From Alphaproteobacteria bacterium (GTDB lineage: Bacteria; Pseudomonadota; Alphaproteobacteria; Rickettsiales; JABCZZ01), in assembly GCA_013288335.1 (NCBI GenBank), contig JABDCC010000001.1:1-64000 (forward strand): a stretch of 64,000 bases of DNA, read 5' to 3'. Position 1 is the stretch's first letter, and each line of letters begins with the position of its first letter. Position numbers and translations under genes: made by a program. Positions 25,679-34,721 of this stretch are shown piece after piece. Under the pieces are notes generated by a model. That model did no database searches. It saw only the letters and a list, made by a program, of their open reading frames with translations, and was not told the origin of the DNA.

Positions 25679-25753
25679 TGGTGACCCCTACGGGACTTGA
25701 ACCCGTGTTCCCACCTTGAGAGGGTAGTGTCCTAACCACTAGACGAAGGGGTC
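25679..25753 (-). tRNA. tRNA-Glu (anticodon CTC)
   Basis: Read on the minus strand, the acceptor GACCCCT pairs with AGGGGTC, and ACCA is encoded at the 3' end. The anticodon stem CTACC/GGTGG closes loop CTCTCAA, giving anticodon CTC (codon GAG). The T-arm GGGTTCAAGTCC is intact. The length of 75 nt includes CCA. Confidence 0.93.
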
Positions 25754-25872
25754 TAATCCTTGACACGGCAATATCGCAGCCTCCTCGGTAATGCAAGCTT
25801 TGCTTATTTGGTTGCATAGAAAATATGCCGCCTTTATAGTCAAAATAACATTGATAACCAGAATGATAATTC

Positions 25873-27363
25873 ATGCGGCATCTCTTTTTAAAGAAGTCCA
25901 TTCAGCAGATTCAGGCGGAAACAGGCGCATCCCATTTAAAACGCACTCTTTCTGCGTTAAACTTAGTCAGCCTTGGCATTGGTTGCATTGTAGGTGCCGG
26001 TATATTTTCGCTTACCGGTGAACAAACTGCAGTATATGCCGGTCCTGCAATTCTCATATCCTTTGTGTTTGCCGCCATTGCCTGCGCTTTTGCAGCACTT
26101 TGTTATGCGGAACTGGCTTCAACTTTACCGGTTTCTGGCAGTGCTTATACTTACGCCTATGCAACCCTAGGCGAGCTTGCCGCCTGGATTATGGGCTGGC
26201 TTTTGATCCTGGAATATGGCGTTGCCGCCTCTACCGTTGCAGTGAGTTGGGCGGGTTATTTCGTGAGTCTCATGAAGGATTTTGGTGTCATCGTGCCAGA
26301 AGCGTTTTCTTCACCCACCATGCTTTACGATCCCAACATTGCCGGCTTAAAGGCAGTCAGCTTTCAACATGCATTTAATTTTCCGGCCTTTGGTTCAGTG
26401 ATGTTGCTTACGTTTTTGCTTATTGCCGGGGTGAAGGAATCAGCGACTACCAATAATGTAATTGTTGCGATTAAAATTACAGTGCTTTTATTGCTGATAG
26501 TTATTGGGCTACCGCACATCAACACTGCGCTCTGGCACCCCTTTATTCCCGAACCTGTTATCATTCATGATCCGCAAACCAGCGCCACTGTTGTGCATTA
26601 CGGGTGGTCGGGTATTTTGCATGCGGCGGCGGTTATCTCTTTTGCATTTGTAGGGTTTGAAGCGGTTTCAACGGCTGCACAGGAGTCCAAAAATCCGCAA
26701 CGCGATATCCCGATTGGAATTCTCGCATCACTTGCAATATGCACAGTGCTTTACGTGCTTGTCGGTGCGGTGCTCACCGGGCTTGTGCATTATGCTGATC
26801 TGAATGTTCCCGATCCGCTTGCGCTTGCAGTGGATGCGCTTGGGGTTGGGTGGCTCAAATGGGTGGTAAAAATTGGTGCCATTATTGGTATGTTCTCGGT
26901 GACCTTAGTGCTGCTTTACGGACAAACTCGTATTTTTTACAGCATGAGCCGTGATCGCTTATTGCCGAAGATTTTTAGTGTGATTCATCCCAAATTTAAG
27001 ACCCCTCATTGGAACACGTTAATTGTGGGTCTTGGCACCGGACTCATCGCGGGATTTACCCCGATCGATATTTTAGGTGACTTGGTGAGCTTGGGTACTC
27101 TTCTTGCCTTTGCAATCGTTTGTTTTAGCGTGCTTTATTTGCGTTATACCCATCCTGAAATGCACCGGGTCTTTAAAGTTCCATTTTTCCCCGTAACACC
27201 GGTTCTGGGTATAATTGCCTGTGTCTGGTTGATGGCTGGGATACTTAACATGATGGAATTGCTGTTTATTTACTATATGCCGGTGGGGATGCTGATTTAT
27301 ATCTTCTACAGCCGCAAGCACAGTCTCCTCCGCAATATGACCGCGCCCAATATGCCGAAATAA
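25873..27363 (+). CDS. APC-family cationic/neutral amino-acid permease
   Basis: This 496-residue protein has about 12 to 14 membrane helices. LVSLGIGCIVGAGIFSLTGEQTAVYAGPAI is the first helix with the GxG(I) substrate-binding loop. It is followed by CYAELASTLPVSGSAYTYAYATLGELAAWIMGW and FAFVGFEAVSTAAQESKNPQRDIPIGI. These match the CAT/YfnA-type amino-acid transporters. It is monocistronic and divergent from tRNA-Glu. The specific substrate cannot be read from the sequence. Confidence 0.88.
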   Translation: MRHLFLKKSIQQIQAETGASHLKRTLSALNLVSLGIGCIVGAGIFSLTGEQTAVYAGPAILISFVFAAIACAFAALCYAELASTLPVSGSAYTYAYATLGELAAWIMGWLLILEYGVAASTVAVSWAGYFVSLMKDFGVIVPEAFSSPTMLYDPNIAGLKAVSFQHAFNFPAFGSVMLLTFLLIAGVKESATTNNVIVAIKITVLLLLIVIGLPHINTALWHPFIPEPVIIHDPQTSATVVHYGWSGILHAAAVISFAFVGFEAVSTAAQESKNPQRDIPIGILASLAICTVLYVLVGAVLTGLVHYADLNVPDPLALAVDALGVGWLKWVVKIGAIIGMFSVTLVLLYGQTRIFYSMSRDRLLPKIFSVIHPKFKTPHWNTLIVGLGTGLIAGFTPIDILGDLVSLGTLLAFAIVCFSVLYLRYTHPEMHRVFKVPFFPVTPVLGIIACVWLMAGILNMMELLFIYYMPVGMLIYIFYSRKHSLLRNMTAPNMPK

Positions 27364-27457
27364 ACGCATTTTACCCCCAAAAAAGCGATTATTGTCATAA
27401 TTTTGCAATGATTTTACTGTAAAGTAGAGACTGGAATAAAAGTAATCAGGGCAATCC

Positions 27458-29005
27458 GTGAGTATCTATCGCTTTAACGAAAATTCACTGCTGGATGAAG
27501 TCACTATTGAGCGTTCCGAAGGTGGAGGCGTTCGCGCATATCTTCATGCGCGCGATGGGGCAAGCAACGAATCTCTTAAGGCAACCAAAATCGCCCTTAC
27601 TGCAAATGCAATGCAATGGACACCGATATTACATAAAGGCAAACCGGTTTTAGAAATTCGTGGACTTGGTAGAAACGAAAACAAGTTGCTTCAGATTCTT
27701 GGTGCAAGTAATTCCACATCCGGAAAATCCGAAAAAGTAGAAACACCGGACGACAAGATAAACTTTAAAAATAAATTTAAGAAAAATACATTGAGCGCAA
27801 GTGGCTGGTCTTACTTCATTGGTGACGTAGGATTTCTTACTTACGGATGGAAAAAAGCATTTGAAGACGGAAAATTAACTCACCCACAAGAACTTTTAGC
27901 CGGTATTTTCTATGCAATGGGAACCCCTTTTATTGCGTTCTTTGGTCGCGGCGATAAATCAAACAGCCAGTTTAAACATCTCTCCTATACCTCAATCAAA
28001 GAGCTCGAGGGGCAGGGAATAGAAATACCGAGAGACGCTGCCATTCGTGCGGTGGCAAATGGGCACAATGACACGGTATGGAAACGCATAGTTAGTTTTT
28101 GTGAACGTTATCCGGCCGAAATCTGTAATGCTATTTTTGGTGTAGCAGGTGCAATGATTTTCTGGGGTCGGGTAAAAGATTATAAACGATTTAATCAAGA
28201 GATGAAGGACACGGGAAGTTCTGCCTTGGAAAAATCGTCAATCTTTATGGATTTTATTTTAGGCACTATGACGATGCTTGGTGGACTCATTTCTATTTTT
28301 ATTGATGAAGAACTGCCAAAACCAGGCGAGCCTAAAAAGACCGGCCTTGCCCGCGCCTGGCAATGGATAAAAGAAAAACCACTTCGCGCAGCGGGCTTCT
28401 CTTTCGGCATAAGTACTGTTGCTCACGCTTTTAGTACGGCCAAGGAGTATAAAAAAGCGGTGAGCGATTTAAAAAATCCTAATGCACTCACTGCCAAACA
28501 ACACGAAGAAGCGGTGAATAATAAAACAGCATTACCGGGTAGAGCATTGTTTGTTGCATCGAATCTCACGGCAGAAGTACTCATGGGGATTTCCTCTAAA
28601 GGACATGGTCATGGTGTAAGAAGCGATATGAGTTTTGAGACGTCCTCTTATGCGGTGATGGCGGATTTAATCATGCGCAACGCGCCAGAGAAAAGAGAAT
28701 CATTGCTTAATACTATTTCCGAGATGCTTTCACATAAGAAACATTTAAATACACTGCCGGATATTATCAAGAAAGGCATCAGCGAGCAGATGGAAGCGAT
28801 GAGCAACAATCCGTGGATTGCTACCAATCCGCAGCGGAATCTATCGGTTGCTTATAATGCAGTGAAAGAAACCCCTGTAAAAGAAACAGACTGGGGTAAG
28901 AAAGTTCTGGCCTCGCAGGGTGGAGAAGCAAAAACGCCCGAGGCGATTATTAGAAATATTGATGCTGGAATTCCACCAGCCGGAACTGCACAGTTAACCG
29001 CTTAA
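27458..29005 (+). CDS. Unknown 515-residue membrane protein
   Basis: A GTG start at 27458 gives [15 protein letters not shown]. Residues 1-80 look like a soluble beta-rich domain. Several hydrophobic helices follow between about 120 and 330 ([73 protein letters not shown]). The last 150 residues are helical and charged. The segment [20 protein letters not shown] resembles NPWRTASGIGSAALNVTSML in the protein at 39317-40162, suggesting distant relationship. No known family is recognised. Its stop overlaps the 3' end of convergent hemF by 4 bases. Confidence 0.65.
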   Translation: MSIYRFNENSLLDEVTIERSEGGGVRAYLHARDGASNESLKATKIALTANAMQWTPILHKGKPVLEIRGLGRNENKLLQILGASNSTSGKSEKVETPDDKINFKNKFKKNTLSASGWSYFIGDVGFLTYGWKKAFEDGKLTHPQELLAGIFYAMGTPFIAFFGRGDKSNSQFKHLSYTSIKELEGQGIEIPRDAAIRAVANGHNDTVWKRIVSFCERYPAEICNAIFGVAGAMIFWGRVKDYKRFNQEMKDTGSSALEKSSIFMDFILGTMTMLGGLISIFIDEELPKPGEPKKTGLARAWQWIKEKPLRAAGFSFGISTVAHAFSTAKEYKKAVSDLKNPNALTAKQHEEAVNNKTALPGRALFVASNLTAEVLMGISSKGHGHGVRSDMSFETSSYAVMADLIMRNAPEKRESLLNTISEMLSHKKHLNTLPDIIKKGISEQMEAMSNNPWIATNPQRNLSVAYNAVKETPVKETDWGKKVLASQGGEAKTPEAIIRNIDAGIPPAGTAQLTA

Positions 29006-29985
29006 GGCCAGGTAACCTCCGGTGGTAGTGACATCAATATAGCTTCAGTATTGCCGCCTGTCATCAGCCCAAAACGTGTGCCACGGTCATACAGAAGGTT
29101 AAATTCCACATAACGTCCGCGTTTTTGCAATTGATGTTCACGCTGTTCTTTCGTCCAGGGTTTGTTCATGTGACGGCGGATAAGCTCGGGGTAAATATCC
29201 AGAAACGCTTTGCCAACATCTTGAGTAAATACAAAATCTTTCTCGATATTTTCGTTTAGGTAATCATAAAATATGCCGCCCACACCGCGCGGCTCATTGC
29301 GGTGTTTTAAATAGAAATATTCGTCGCACCATTTTTTGTATTTGTCATAAGCATCGGACGAATAGGCATCACAAGTTTTTTTAAAAACTGCATGAAAATC
29401 AGCAGTGTCTTTTGTGTCAGGAAACATAGGCGTTAAATCTGCGCCGCCACCAAACCAGTGATCCGTTTTGGGGGACACGCTGCCCCCATCTACGCTCCGC
29501 GTAGCTTCCCCTGCGAGGTCGCCTGCCTGCGCGAAGCCGAAGCTGCTTCGCTTCGGCGTAGGCAGGTCATTAAGGACTCCTCCGCGTACCCACGCCCCTT
29601 TGCCTAATACCAGCATCCTTGTGTTCATATGCACAGCAGGAACAAGCGGAGATTGCATATGCGCGACCAGGGAAATGCCGCTCGCCCAGAAATGCGTATT
29701 ATCGCCGACATGCGGCATGTCTTTGCGCATCGTTTCAGGAAATTCACCGTGAACGGTGGAAATATTGACGCCGACTTTTTCAAATACGCGCCCGCGCATG
29801 ATGGACATTTCACCGCCACCGCCACCTTCGCGTTGCCATTTTTTGCGCTCAAACGCTCCCGCAGGTTTATCGCTGTTGGTGCCAGTAAGCTCATTTTCTA
29901 TGAGTTCAAATTCCGCACATATCTTATCGCGTAGATCTTGGAACCAGTCTTCCGCACGTTTTTGATAAGAGGAAATATCATGCAT
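29002..29985 (-). CDS. hemF: Oxygen-dependent coproporphyrinogen III oxidase HemF with a 43-residue in-frame insertion
   Basis: Strong HemF blocks are [87 protein letters not shown] and [24 protein letters not shown]. The enzyme decarboxylates coproporphyrinogen III aerobically in heme synthesis. The protein is 327 residues long, against about 280-300 for close relatives. The excess lies between [12 protein letters not shown] and [11 protein letters not shown], where homologues have only a few residues. There the DNA is a palindromic repeat (29466-29594) that adds 43 codons (starting WVRGGVLND, including [18 protein letters not shown]). The frame is intact, so the enzyme may tolerate the loop. 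It lies directly downstream of purH. Confidence 0.93.
   Translation of the reverse strand: MHDISSYQKRAEDWFQDLRDKICAEFELIENELTGTNSDKPAGAFERKKWQREGGGGGEMSIMRGRVFEKVGVNISTVHGEFPETMRKDMPHVGDNTHFWASGISLVAHMQSPLVPAVHMNTRMLVLGKGAWVRGGVLNDLPTPKRSSFGFAQAGDLAGEATRSVDGGSVSPKTDHWFGGGADLTPMFPDTKDTADFHAVFKKTCDAYSSDAYDKYKKWCDEYFYLKHRNEPRGVGGIFYDYLNENIEKDFVFTQDVGKAFLDIYPELIRRHMNKPWTKEQREHQLQKRGRYVEFNLLYDRGTRFGLMTGGNTEAILMSLPPEVTWP
29466..29594. repeat. Palindromic repeat element inserted inside hemF
   Basis: This 129-bp element (a multiple of three) comprises a GGGGG/CCCCC stem (29470-29487) and a hairpin CTACGC, TCC, GCGTAG (29490-29504). A long hairpin follows, with CCTGCCT (29522-29528) pairing AGGCAGG (29560-29566) and GCCGAAGC (29536-29543) pairing GCTTCGGC (29550-29557). 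The tail is GGACTCCTCCGCGTACCCACG. The head and tail match the element at 16992-17079. It is translated in the hemF frame without stops and interrupts a conserved region. Confidence 0.85.
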
Positions 29986-29986
29986 T

Positions 29987-31537
29987 TTAATGCCTGAAAT
30001 GACGTATGCCGGTCATTACCATGGCCATATTGTAACTGTCGGCAGCTTTGATAACTTCGTTGTCACGGATGGAGCCACCAGGGTGAATGAGCGCGACAAT
30101 GCCTGCTTTGGCGGCGTTGTGTACATTGTCGTCAAATGGGAAGAATGCATCGGACGCCAGCACCGCGCCTTTGGTAGAAAGTTTTGCCTCTTCGGCCTTC
30201 CAGCAGGCAATGCGCACGCTATCCACACGGCTCATTTGCCCTGCGCCTATGCCGATGGTTGCTTCGTCTTTTACAATCACAATCGCGTTAGATTTGACGT
30301 GTTTGGCGACCGTGAAGGCAAAAATCATATCGCGCATTTCTGCTTCCGTTGGCTTGCGTGCGCTTACGGTTTTTACATCTTTTGCGGTCACTTTTGCGGT
30401 GTCGGCATCTTGCAATAAGAATCCGCCGGAAACTGCTCGCGGCACTAATCCCGTATTGTCTTTTTTGGGCATTGAACCTGTAAGCAGCAGACGTAAATTT
30501 TTCTTTTTCTCGAGCATCGCGATGGCATCATTGTTGGCATCGGGTGCGATAATTACTTCGGCAAACAGAGTGCCAATGGCTTCTACCAAAGAGGCATCTA
30601 GTGTGCGGTTCATGGCAATAATTCCGCCGTAAGCGCTTACCGGATCGCACGCCAAAGCTTTTTTGTAAGCTTCGGTAATATTGGTGCCAATTGCAACGCC
30701 ACAAGGGTTGGCGTGCTTGATAATAGCAATGGCAGGTTCTTCAAATTCGCTCACCAATGCAAATGCTGCGTCCGTATCGTTGATGTTATTGTAGCTGAGT
30801 TCCTTGCCCTGAATCTGCTTTGCCGTTGCAATGCCAGGCTCAGCATTAGCATAGGTATAAAATGCCGCTTTCTGGTGTGGGTTTTCTCCGTAACGCAAAT
30901 CCTGTTTCAAGTTGCCGCTGATAGTCACGCGCTCAGCAAATGGCGTGCCTAAAACTTTAGCAAACCATGTGCTGATACTGGCATCGTAAGCCGCGGTGCG
31001 AGCATACGCTTTGGCAGCGAGTTTTTTACGGGTTTCTAACGAGGTATTTTTACTTTTTTCAATTTCCGCGCGCACGATTTCATAGTCGTTCGGATCTATG
31101 ATAACCGTAACGCTCTCATGGTTCTTTGCTGCTGAACGCACCATTGCCGGCCCGCCAATATCAATATTTTCAATGCAGGTGTCATAGTCTGCGCCCTTGG
31201 CAACGGTTTCTTCAAACGGGTAAAGATTTATGACTACCAGATCGATGGCGGAGATTTCATGTTCTTCCATGGATTTCTTATGTGCGGCGATATTTCTTCG
31301 ACCAAGGAGACCGCCATGAATTTTGGGGTGCAGAGTTTTTACGCGACCATCGAGCATCTCCGGAAATCCGGTATGTTCGGATACTTCTTTTACGGAAATG
31401 CCAGCGTCGCGTAGCGACTTTGCTGTGCCGCCGGTGGAAAGAATTTCAATATTGTGACTTGCCAGAAATTTGGCAAAATCGAGCAGTCCTGTTTTATCGG
31501 AGACAGAGAGCAATACACGTTTTATCGGATGGGTCAT
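29987..31537 (-). CDS. purH: Bifunctional AICAR transformylase / IMP cyclohydrolase PurH
   Basis: The N-terminal IMP cyclohydrolase (MGS-like) domain has [33 protein letters not shown] and [19 protein letters not shown]. The C-terminal transformylase has [44 protein letters not shown] and [22 protein letters not shown]. It performs the last two steps of IMP synthesis. The 516-residue length is standard. It ends 1 base before hemF and follows the polysaccharide genes on the same strand. Confidence 0.95.
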   Translation of the reverse strand: MTHPIKRVLLSVSDKTGLLDFAKFLASHNIEILSTGGTAKSLRDAGISVKEVSEHTGFPEMLDGRVKTLHPKIHGGLLGRRNIAAHKKSMEEHEISAIDLVVINLYPFEETVAKGADYDTCIENIDIGGPAMVRSAAKNHESVTVIIDPNDYEIVRAEIEKSKNTSLETRKKLAAKAYARTAAYDASISTWFAKVLGTPFAERVTISGNLKQDLRYGENPHQKAAFYTYANAEPGIATAKQIQGKELSYNNINDTDAAFALVSEFEEPAIAIIKHANPCGVAIGTNITEAYKKALACDPVSAYGGIIAMNRTLDASLVEAIGTLFAEVIIAPDANNDAIAMLEKKKNLRLLLTGSMPKKDNTGLVPRAVSGGFLLQDADTAKVTAKDVKTVSARKPTEAEMRDMIFAFTVAKHVKSNAIVIVKDEATIGIGAGQMSRVDSVRIACWKAEEAKLSTKGAVLASDAFFPFDDNVHNAAKAGIVALIHPGGSIRDNEVIKAADSYNMAMVMTGIRHFRH

Positions 31538-31547
31538 AGATCAATCT

Positions 31548-33437
31548 TTAAGCAGCAGGGTTTTGATATTCAGGCACAAGTTCTTTCAATAGTTTTATAA
31601 CATTTTCCGGTTTACGATTTGTTGCCGCCTCATGGAGTTTGCTCAACATATCTTTTATAAATTCGAGCGATCCATGACGCTGGTTTGCAAGCCAGATACT
31701 TTCATGTGCGGTTTTAGCGTGTTCTTCGGAAAAGTGAAATAATTCTTCAAACATTTTTTCGCCCGGGCGCATACCAGTGAATTCAATTTTAATATCAATA
31801 TAAGGCCTAAGCCCTGCAAGCCGTATCATTTGCTCGGCTAAATCGAGTATTTTCATAGGCTCGCCCATATCGAGTACGTAAACTTCACCGCTTTTGTTGC
31901 TAAGGGTTGCCGACTGCAACACCAGCTCCACCGCCTCACGCACCGTCATAAAATAACGCACCATATCGGCATGGGTAACGGTAATGGGGCCACCTGCCGC
32001 GAGTTGTTTCTGAAACAGTGGCACTACCGAGCCGGTAGAGCCAAGCACATTGCCGAAACGCACAGTGACAAAACGCGTTGCATGATTTGCCGATAAATCA
32101 TGTCCCAGAGCCTGGCAATAACTCTCCGCCGCACGTTTAGTAGCACCCATCAGGCTTGAAGGGTTTATGGCTTTGTCGGTGGAGATAAGCACCATCACAA
32201 GTACGTTATGCTTCGCGCATGTATCGGCTAATATCTGGGTTCCCAAAATGTTGGTAAGCACAGCTTCTTCCGGGTTAGATTCGGCAAGCGGCACATGTTT
32301 AATAGCAGCGGCATGAAACACCATCTGCGGTTTTTCGCGGGTAAACACATCATGTAAGTGTTCTATATCGCGCACGTCACCGATAATGGCAACACGGGGG
32401 ATATTCGGAAACAGGCGCGCAAGTTCCAGATCAATCTGGTAAAGCGCATATTCAGAGATCTCAAATAATACGATGCGGGACGGTTTTAACTCAGCAATCT
32501 GGCGCACGAGTTCACCGCCAATGGTGCCGCCTGCACCGGTCACTAATACTACTTTGCCAGTGACAATTTCGCGCACGGAAGTTTTATCATGCACATTCTG
32601 CGAACGCCCAAGTAAATCTTCAAGTGCAATCGGTTTTATCTCCAGTTTTTGCTGCATGCCTTGCTTGAACTCACTGAGTTGTGGCAAGCGGGCGAGGGGA
32701 AGGCCGAGCTTTTCGGTAATAGCGAGCAGATTTCTGACTTTGGCACCATCAAGCGTATCGTATGTTAAAATCACGCGTTGCGGCTTTAAACCTTTACGAC
32801 CAAGTTTTGCGACAATCTCAGGCAACTCTTCCGCCCGGCCATAAATAGGGACATTATGTATGGTATTGCCTACGCGCGATGAGTTGTCATCAACAATGCC
32901 TATAACCTGATATTGGGAAGAGGGGCCTGAGCGGGTATCACGCAAGAAAAGTTCAGCGCGATCACCGGAGCCAATCAGTATCACCGGAATTTTATGCTCA
33001 GCGCCAAAGTGGGTGCGAAGCCCGAGTTGGCGGTCACGCCAGATACGGTAACAAAAACGCGGAGCACCGAGCATGGCAAGCAACAACAGCCACTGAATAA
33101 AAGGAGCAGAGCGGGGGATGCCTTCAAGGCGTGTAAATAAAAACAGCGCCAAGTAAAACAGCAAAATCGCAAGCGTTGCCGATTTTATGATAGCAACGAG
33201 ATCGGGCGTGGAAGCATAACGCCAAAGTCCGCGGTAAAGCCGCATCCAGGAAAACACCACAAGACATATCAGCGCACATGATAAAGTAAGCAGGGTCAGA
33301 TAGTTAAAATTATAAACAAAAAGTTCGTCGCCTAAGCGCAAATAGAGTGCGAGCAGAAAACTCGCGCCTGCCATAACCGTATCGTGAAATGCGGTGAGCA
33401 GATGGCGGCGGTAATTAAGCAGAAAAGGCTTTTGCAT
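31548..33437 (-). CDS. CapD/FlaA1-type nucleotide-sugar dehydratase/epimerase with membrane domain
   Basis: This 629-residue protein has four N-terminal membrane helices (about 10-125) and a CoA-binding-like Rossmann domain (IGSGDRAELFLRD). The C-terminal SDR domain has the NAD loop VTGAGGTIGGELVRQI and catalytic region STDKAINPSSLMGATKRAAE (Ser-Met-Lys form). It is the long membrane form of UDP-GlcNAc 4,6-dehydratases such as WbpM or PglF, acting in O-antigen, capsule or glycoprotein sugar synthesis. It overlaps the WecA-like gene upstream by 23 bases, so both act in one pathway. Confidence 0.9.
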   Translation of the reverse strand: MQKPFLLNYRRHLLTAFHDTVMAGASFLLALYLRLGDELFVYNFNYLTLLTLSCALICLVVFSWMRLYRGLWRYASTPDLVAIIKSATLAILLFYLALFLFTRLEGIPRSAPFIQWLLLLAMLGAPRFCYRIWRDRQLGLRTHFGAEHKIPVILIGSGDRAELFLRDTRSGPSSQYQVIGIVDDNSSRVGNTIHNVPIYGRAEELPEIVAKLGRKGLKPQRVILTYDTLDGAKVRNLLAITEKLGLPLARLPQLSEFKQGMQQKLEIKPIALEDLLGRSQNVHDKTSVREIVTGKVVLVTGAGGTIGGELVRQIAELKPSRIVLFEISEYALYQIDLELARLFPNIPRVAIIGDVRDIEHLHDVFTREKPQMVFHAAAIKHVPLAESNPEEAVLTNILGTQILADTCAKHNVLVMVLISTDKAINPSSLMGATKRAAESYCQALGHDLSANHATRFVTVRFGNVLGSTGSVVPLFQKQLAAGGPITVTHADMVRYFMTVREAVELVLQSATLSNKSGEVYVLDMGEPMKILDLAEQMIRLAGLRPYIDIKIEFTGMRPGEKMFEELFHFSEEHAKTAHESIWLANQRHGSLEFIKDMLSKLHEAATNRKPENVIKLLKELVPEYQNPAA

Positions 33438-34389
33438 TAAGTAATCTTTTTATGAAGCAAGCGGTTATGGCATATGCAATGATGAGCATAATAACGCCCG
33501 CTATCATATTGAGAGTTGCGAGCATGGCAAGCACTACTAAAACCACGTTTAAAATGGTGATTTTGCGCACCACCTGCATGTGAGTCAGGCCGCTACGTAC
33601 CGCCTGCTGATAGGCATGTTCGGAATGTGCCTGCCAGACTTTTTCGCGTCGGAGCAAGCGTTTGCCGAGCGTAAATGTGGCGTCGCTTAAATAGTAAGCA
33701 GGTAGAATAAGGGCGGAAAAAAATCCACCATTTACGGCGAGTTGTAAAAGCAAATAACCCATTATAAAACCAAGTGTAATACTGCCAACATCGCCCATGA
33801 ATAATCGAGCGGGGGTACGGTTAAACCAGAAAAACCCCAAAGTTGCCCCCGCGACTATGAGTGCATACCCGGAAAGTTCGTACGGCATGTGGCTTATCGC
33901 GCTTACAAAACAAATCCCCACTGCCATCACAATCACTTGCAGGGAAGTGATGCCGTCGATGCCGTCCATAAAATTGGTAAGGTTAATAAACCATAGCCAG
34001 AAAAATGCGATAAATATCCATTCAAAAATAATCGGTATGAATTCAGGGAATAATCGCCCATGTAAAACCGAGAGGGATAATACGACAGCAATGATTTGCG
34101 CCATCAGTCGCCACTGTACCGAAACTCCGCGCATGTCATCGGTAAACGATATTACGGCAAGCAAAATAGCGGCAAATATGAGGCGTGAATCCGCACCGGT
34201 TATCATAAACAACAGCAACATGCAGATTACCATGGCAAGCCCGCCGCCGCGTGGGACAGGTGCTTTGTGATTGCTGCGTTCGGTGGGATTATCGATTATG
34301 CCCGCACTTTTTAAAAATGGGATAGAAAGAGCAGTGCCGCTGAGGGAAAGAAGAAGCGCGCTAAGTGGCAATATAAGACAATATATCAT
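33415..34389 (-). CDS. WecA/WbpL-like undecaprenyl-phosphate glycosyl-1-phosphate transferase
   Basis: This polytopic protein (about ten helices) has the family 4 (MraY/WecA) motifs NHKAPVPRGGGLAMV, FTDDMRGVSVQWRLMAQ, WFINLTNFMDGIDGI (metal-binding aspartates) and FFWFNRTPARLFMGDVGSITLGFI. It transfers a sugar-1-phosphate to undecaprenyl phosphate to start polysaccharide synthesis. ATG 34389 is used; a TTG at 34395 is in frame. The upstream stop (34392-34394) is 2 bases away and its 3' end overlaps the CapD-like gene. Confidence 0.88.
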   Translation of the reverse strand: MIYCLILPLSALLLSLSGTALSIPFLKSAGIIDNPTERSNHKAPVPRGGGLAMVICMLLLFMITGADSRLIFAAILLAVISFTDDMRGVSVQWRLMAQIIAVVLSLSVLHGRLFPEFIPIIFEWIFIAFFWLWFINLTNFMDGIDGITSLQVIVMAVGICFVSAISHMPYELSGYALIVAGATLGFFWFNRTPARLFMGDVGSITLGFIMGYLLLQLAVNGGFFSALILPAYYLSDATFTLGKRLLRREKVWQAHSEHAYQQAVRSGLTHMQVVRKITILNVVLVVLAMLATLNMIAGVIMLIIAYAITACFIKRLLNAKAFSA

Positions 34390-34391
34390 TA

Positions 34392-34709
34392 TCAATAAGC
34401 GCTATTGTTATTAGTGGTGTCAATTCTCTGGATATTTATTTTACCATGCCAGATGCAAAATTCTGAATCCGGATCGAGAACCGTCACTACCGGATGGGTT
34501 TTGCTTTCATCTTTATCTTTGATTTGGAAAGAAATTACCGGACCATATTCCTCTATTTCACCGCTGGTTGGTGTAAGGGTGACTATGCGTTCTGCACCGC
34601 TGTTCCTCACAATAATATCGTAAGGCACATTATCGCAATCCGCGAGTTTTGAAGCCGCCAACGTGGAAACCGGTAAGAGGCAAGCTAATAATATAATATA
34701 ATACTTCAT
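34392..34709 (-). CDS. Small secreted protein of unknown function
   Basis: The 105 residues start with a signal peptide MKYYIILLACLLPVSTLAAS. The mature part has two cysteines (in ADCDNVPYDI and EFCIWHGKI) that could form a disulfide, and a predicted beta-rich fold. No family is recognised. It is co-directional with mutL upstream and the WecA-like gene downstream (2-base gap), so it may be an accessory of polysaccharide production, but this is only context. Confidence 0.6.
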   Translation of the reverse strand: MKYYIILLACLLPVSTLAASKLADCDNVPYDIIVRNSGAERIVTLTPTSGEIEEYGPVISFQIKDKDESKTHPVVTVLDPDSEFCIWHGKINIQRIDTTNNNSAY

Positions 34710-34721
34710 AATAATTATATT

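Noticed and set aside
30087..30632. Long plus-strand ORF opposite purH
   Set aside because: Shadow of a strongly conserved gene in the other strand; no own motif or ribosome site.
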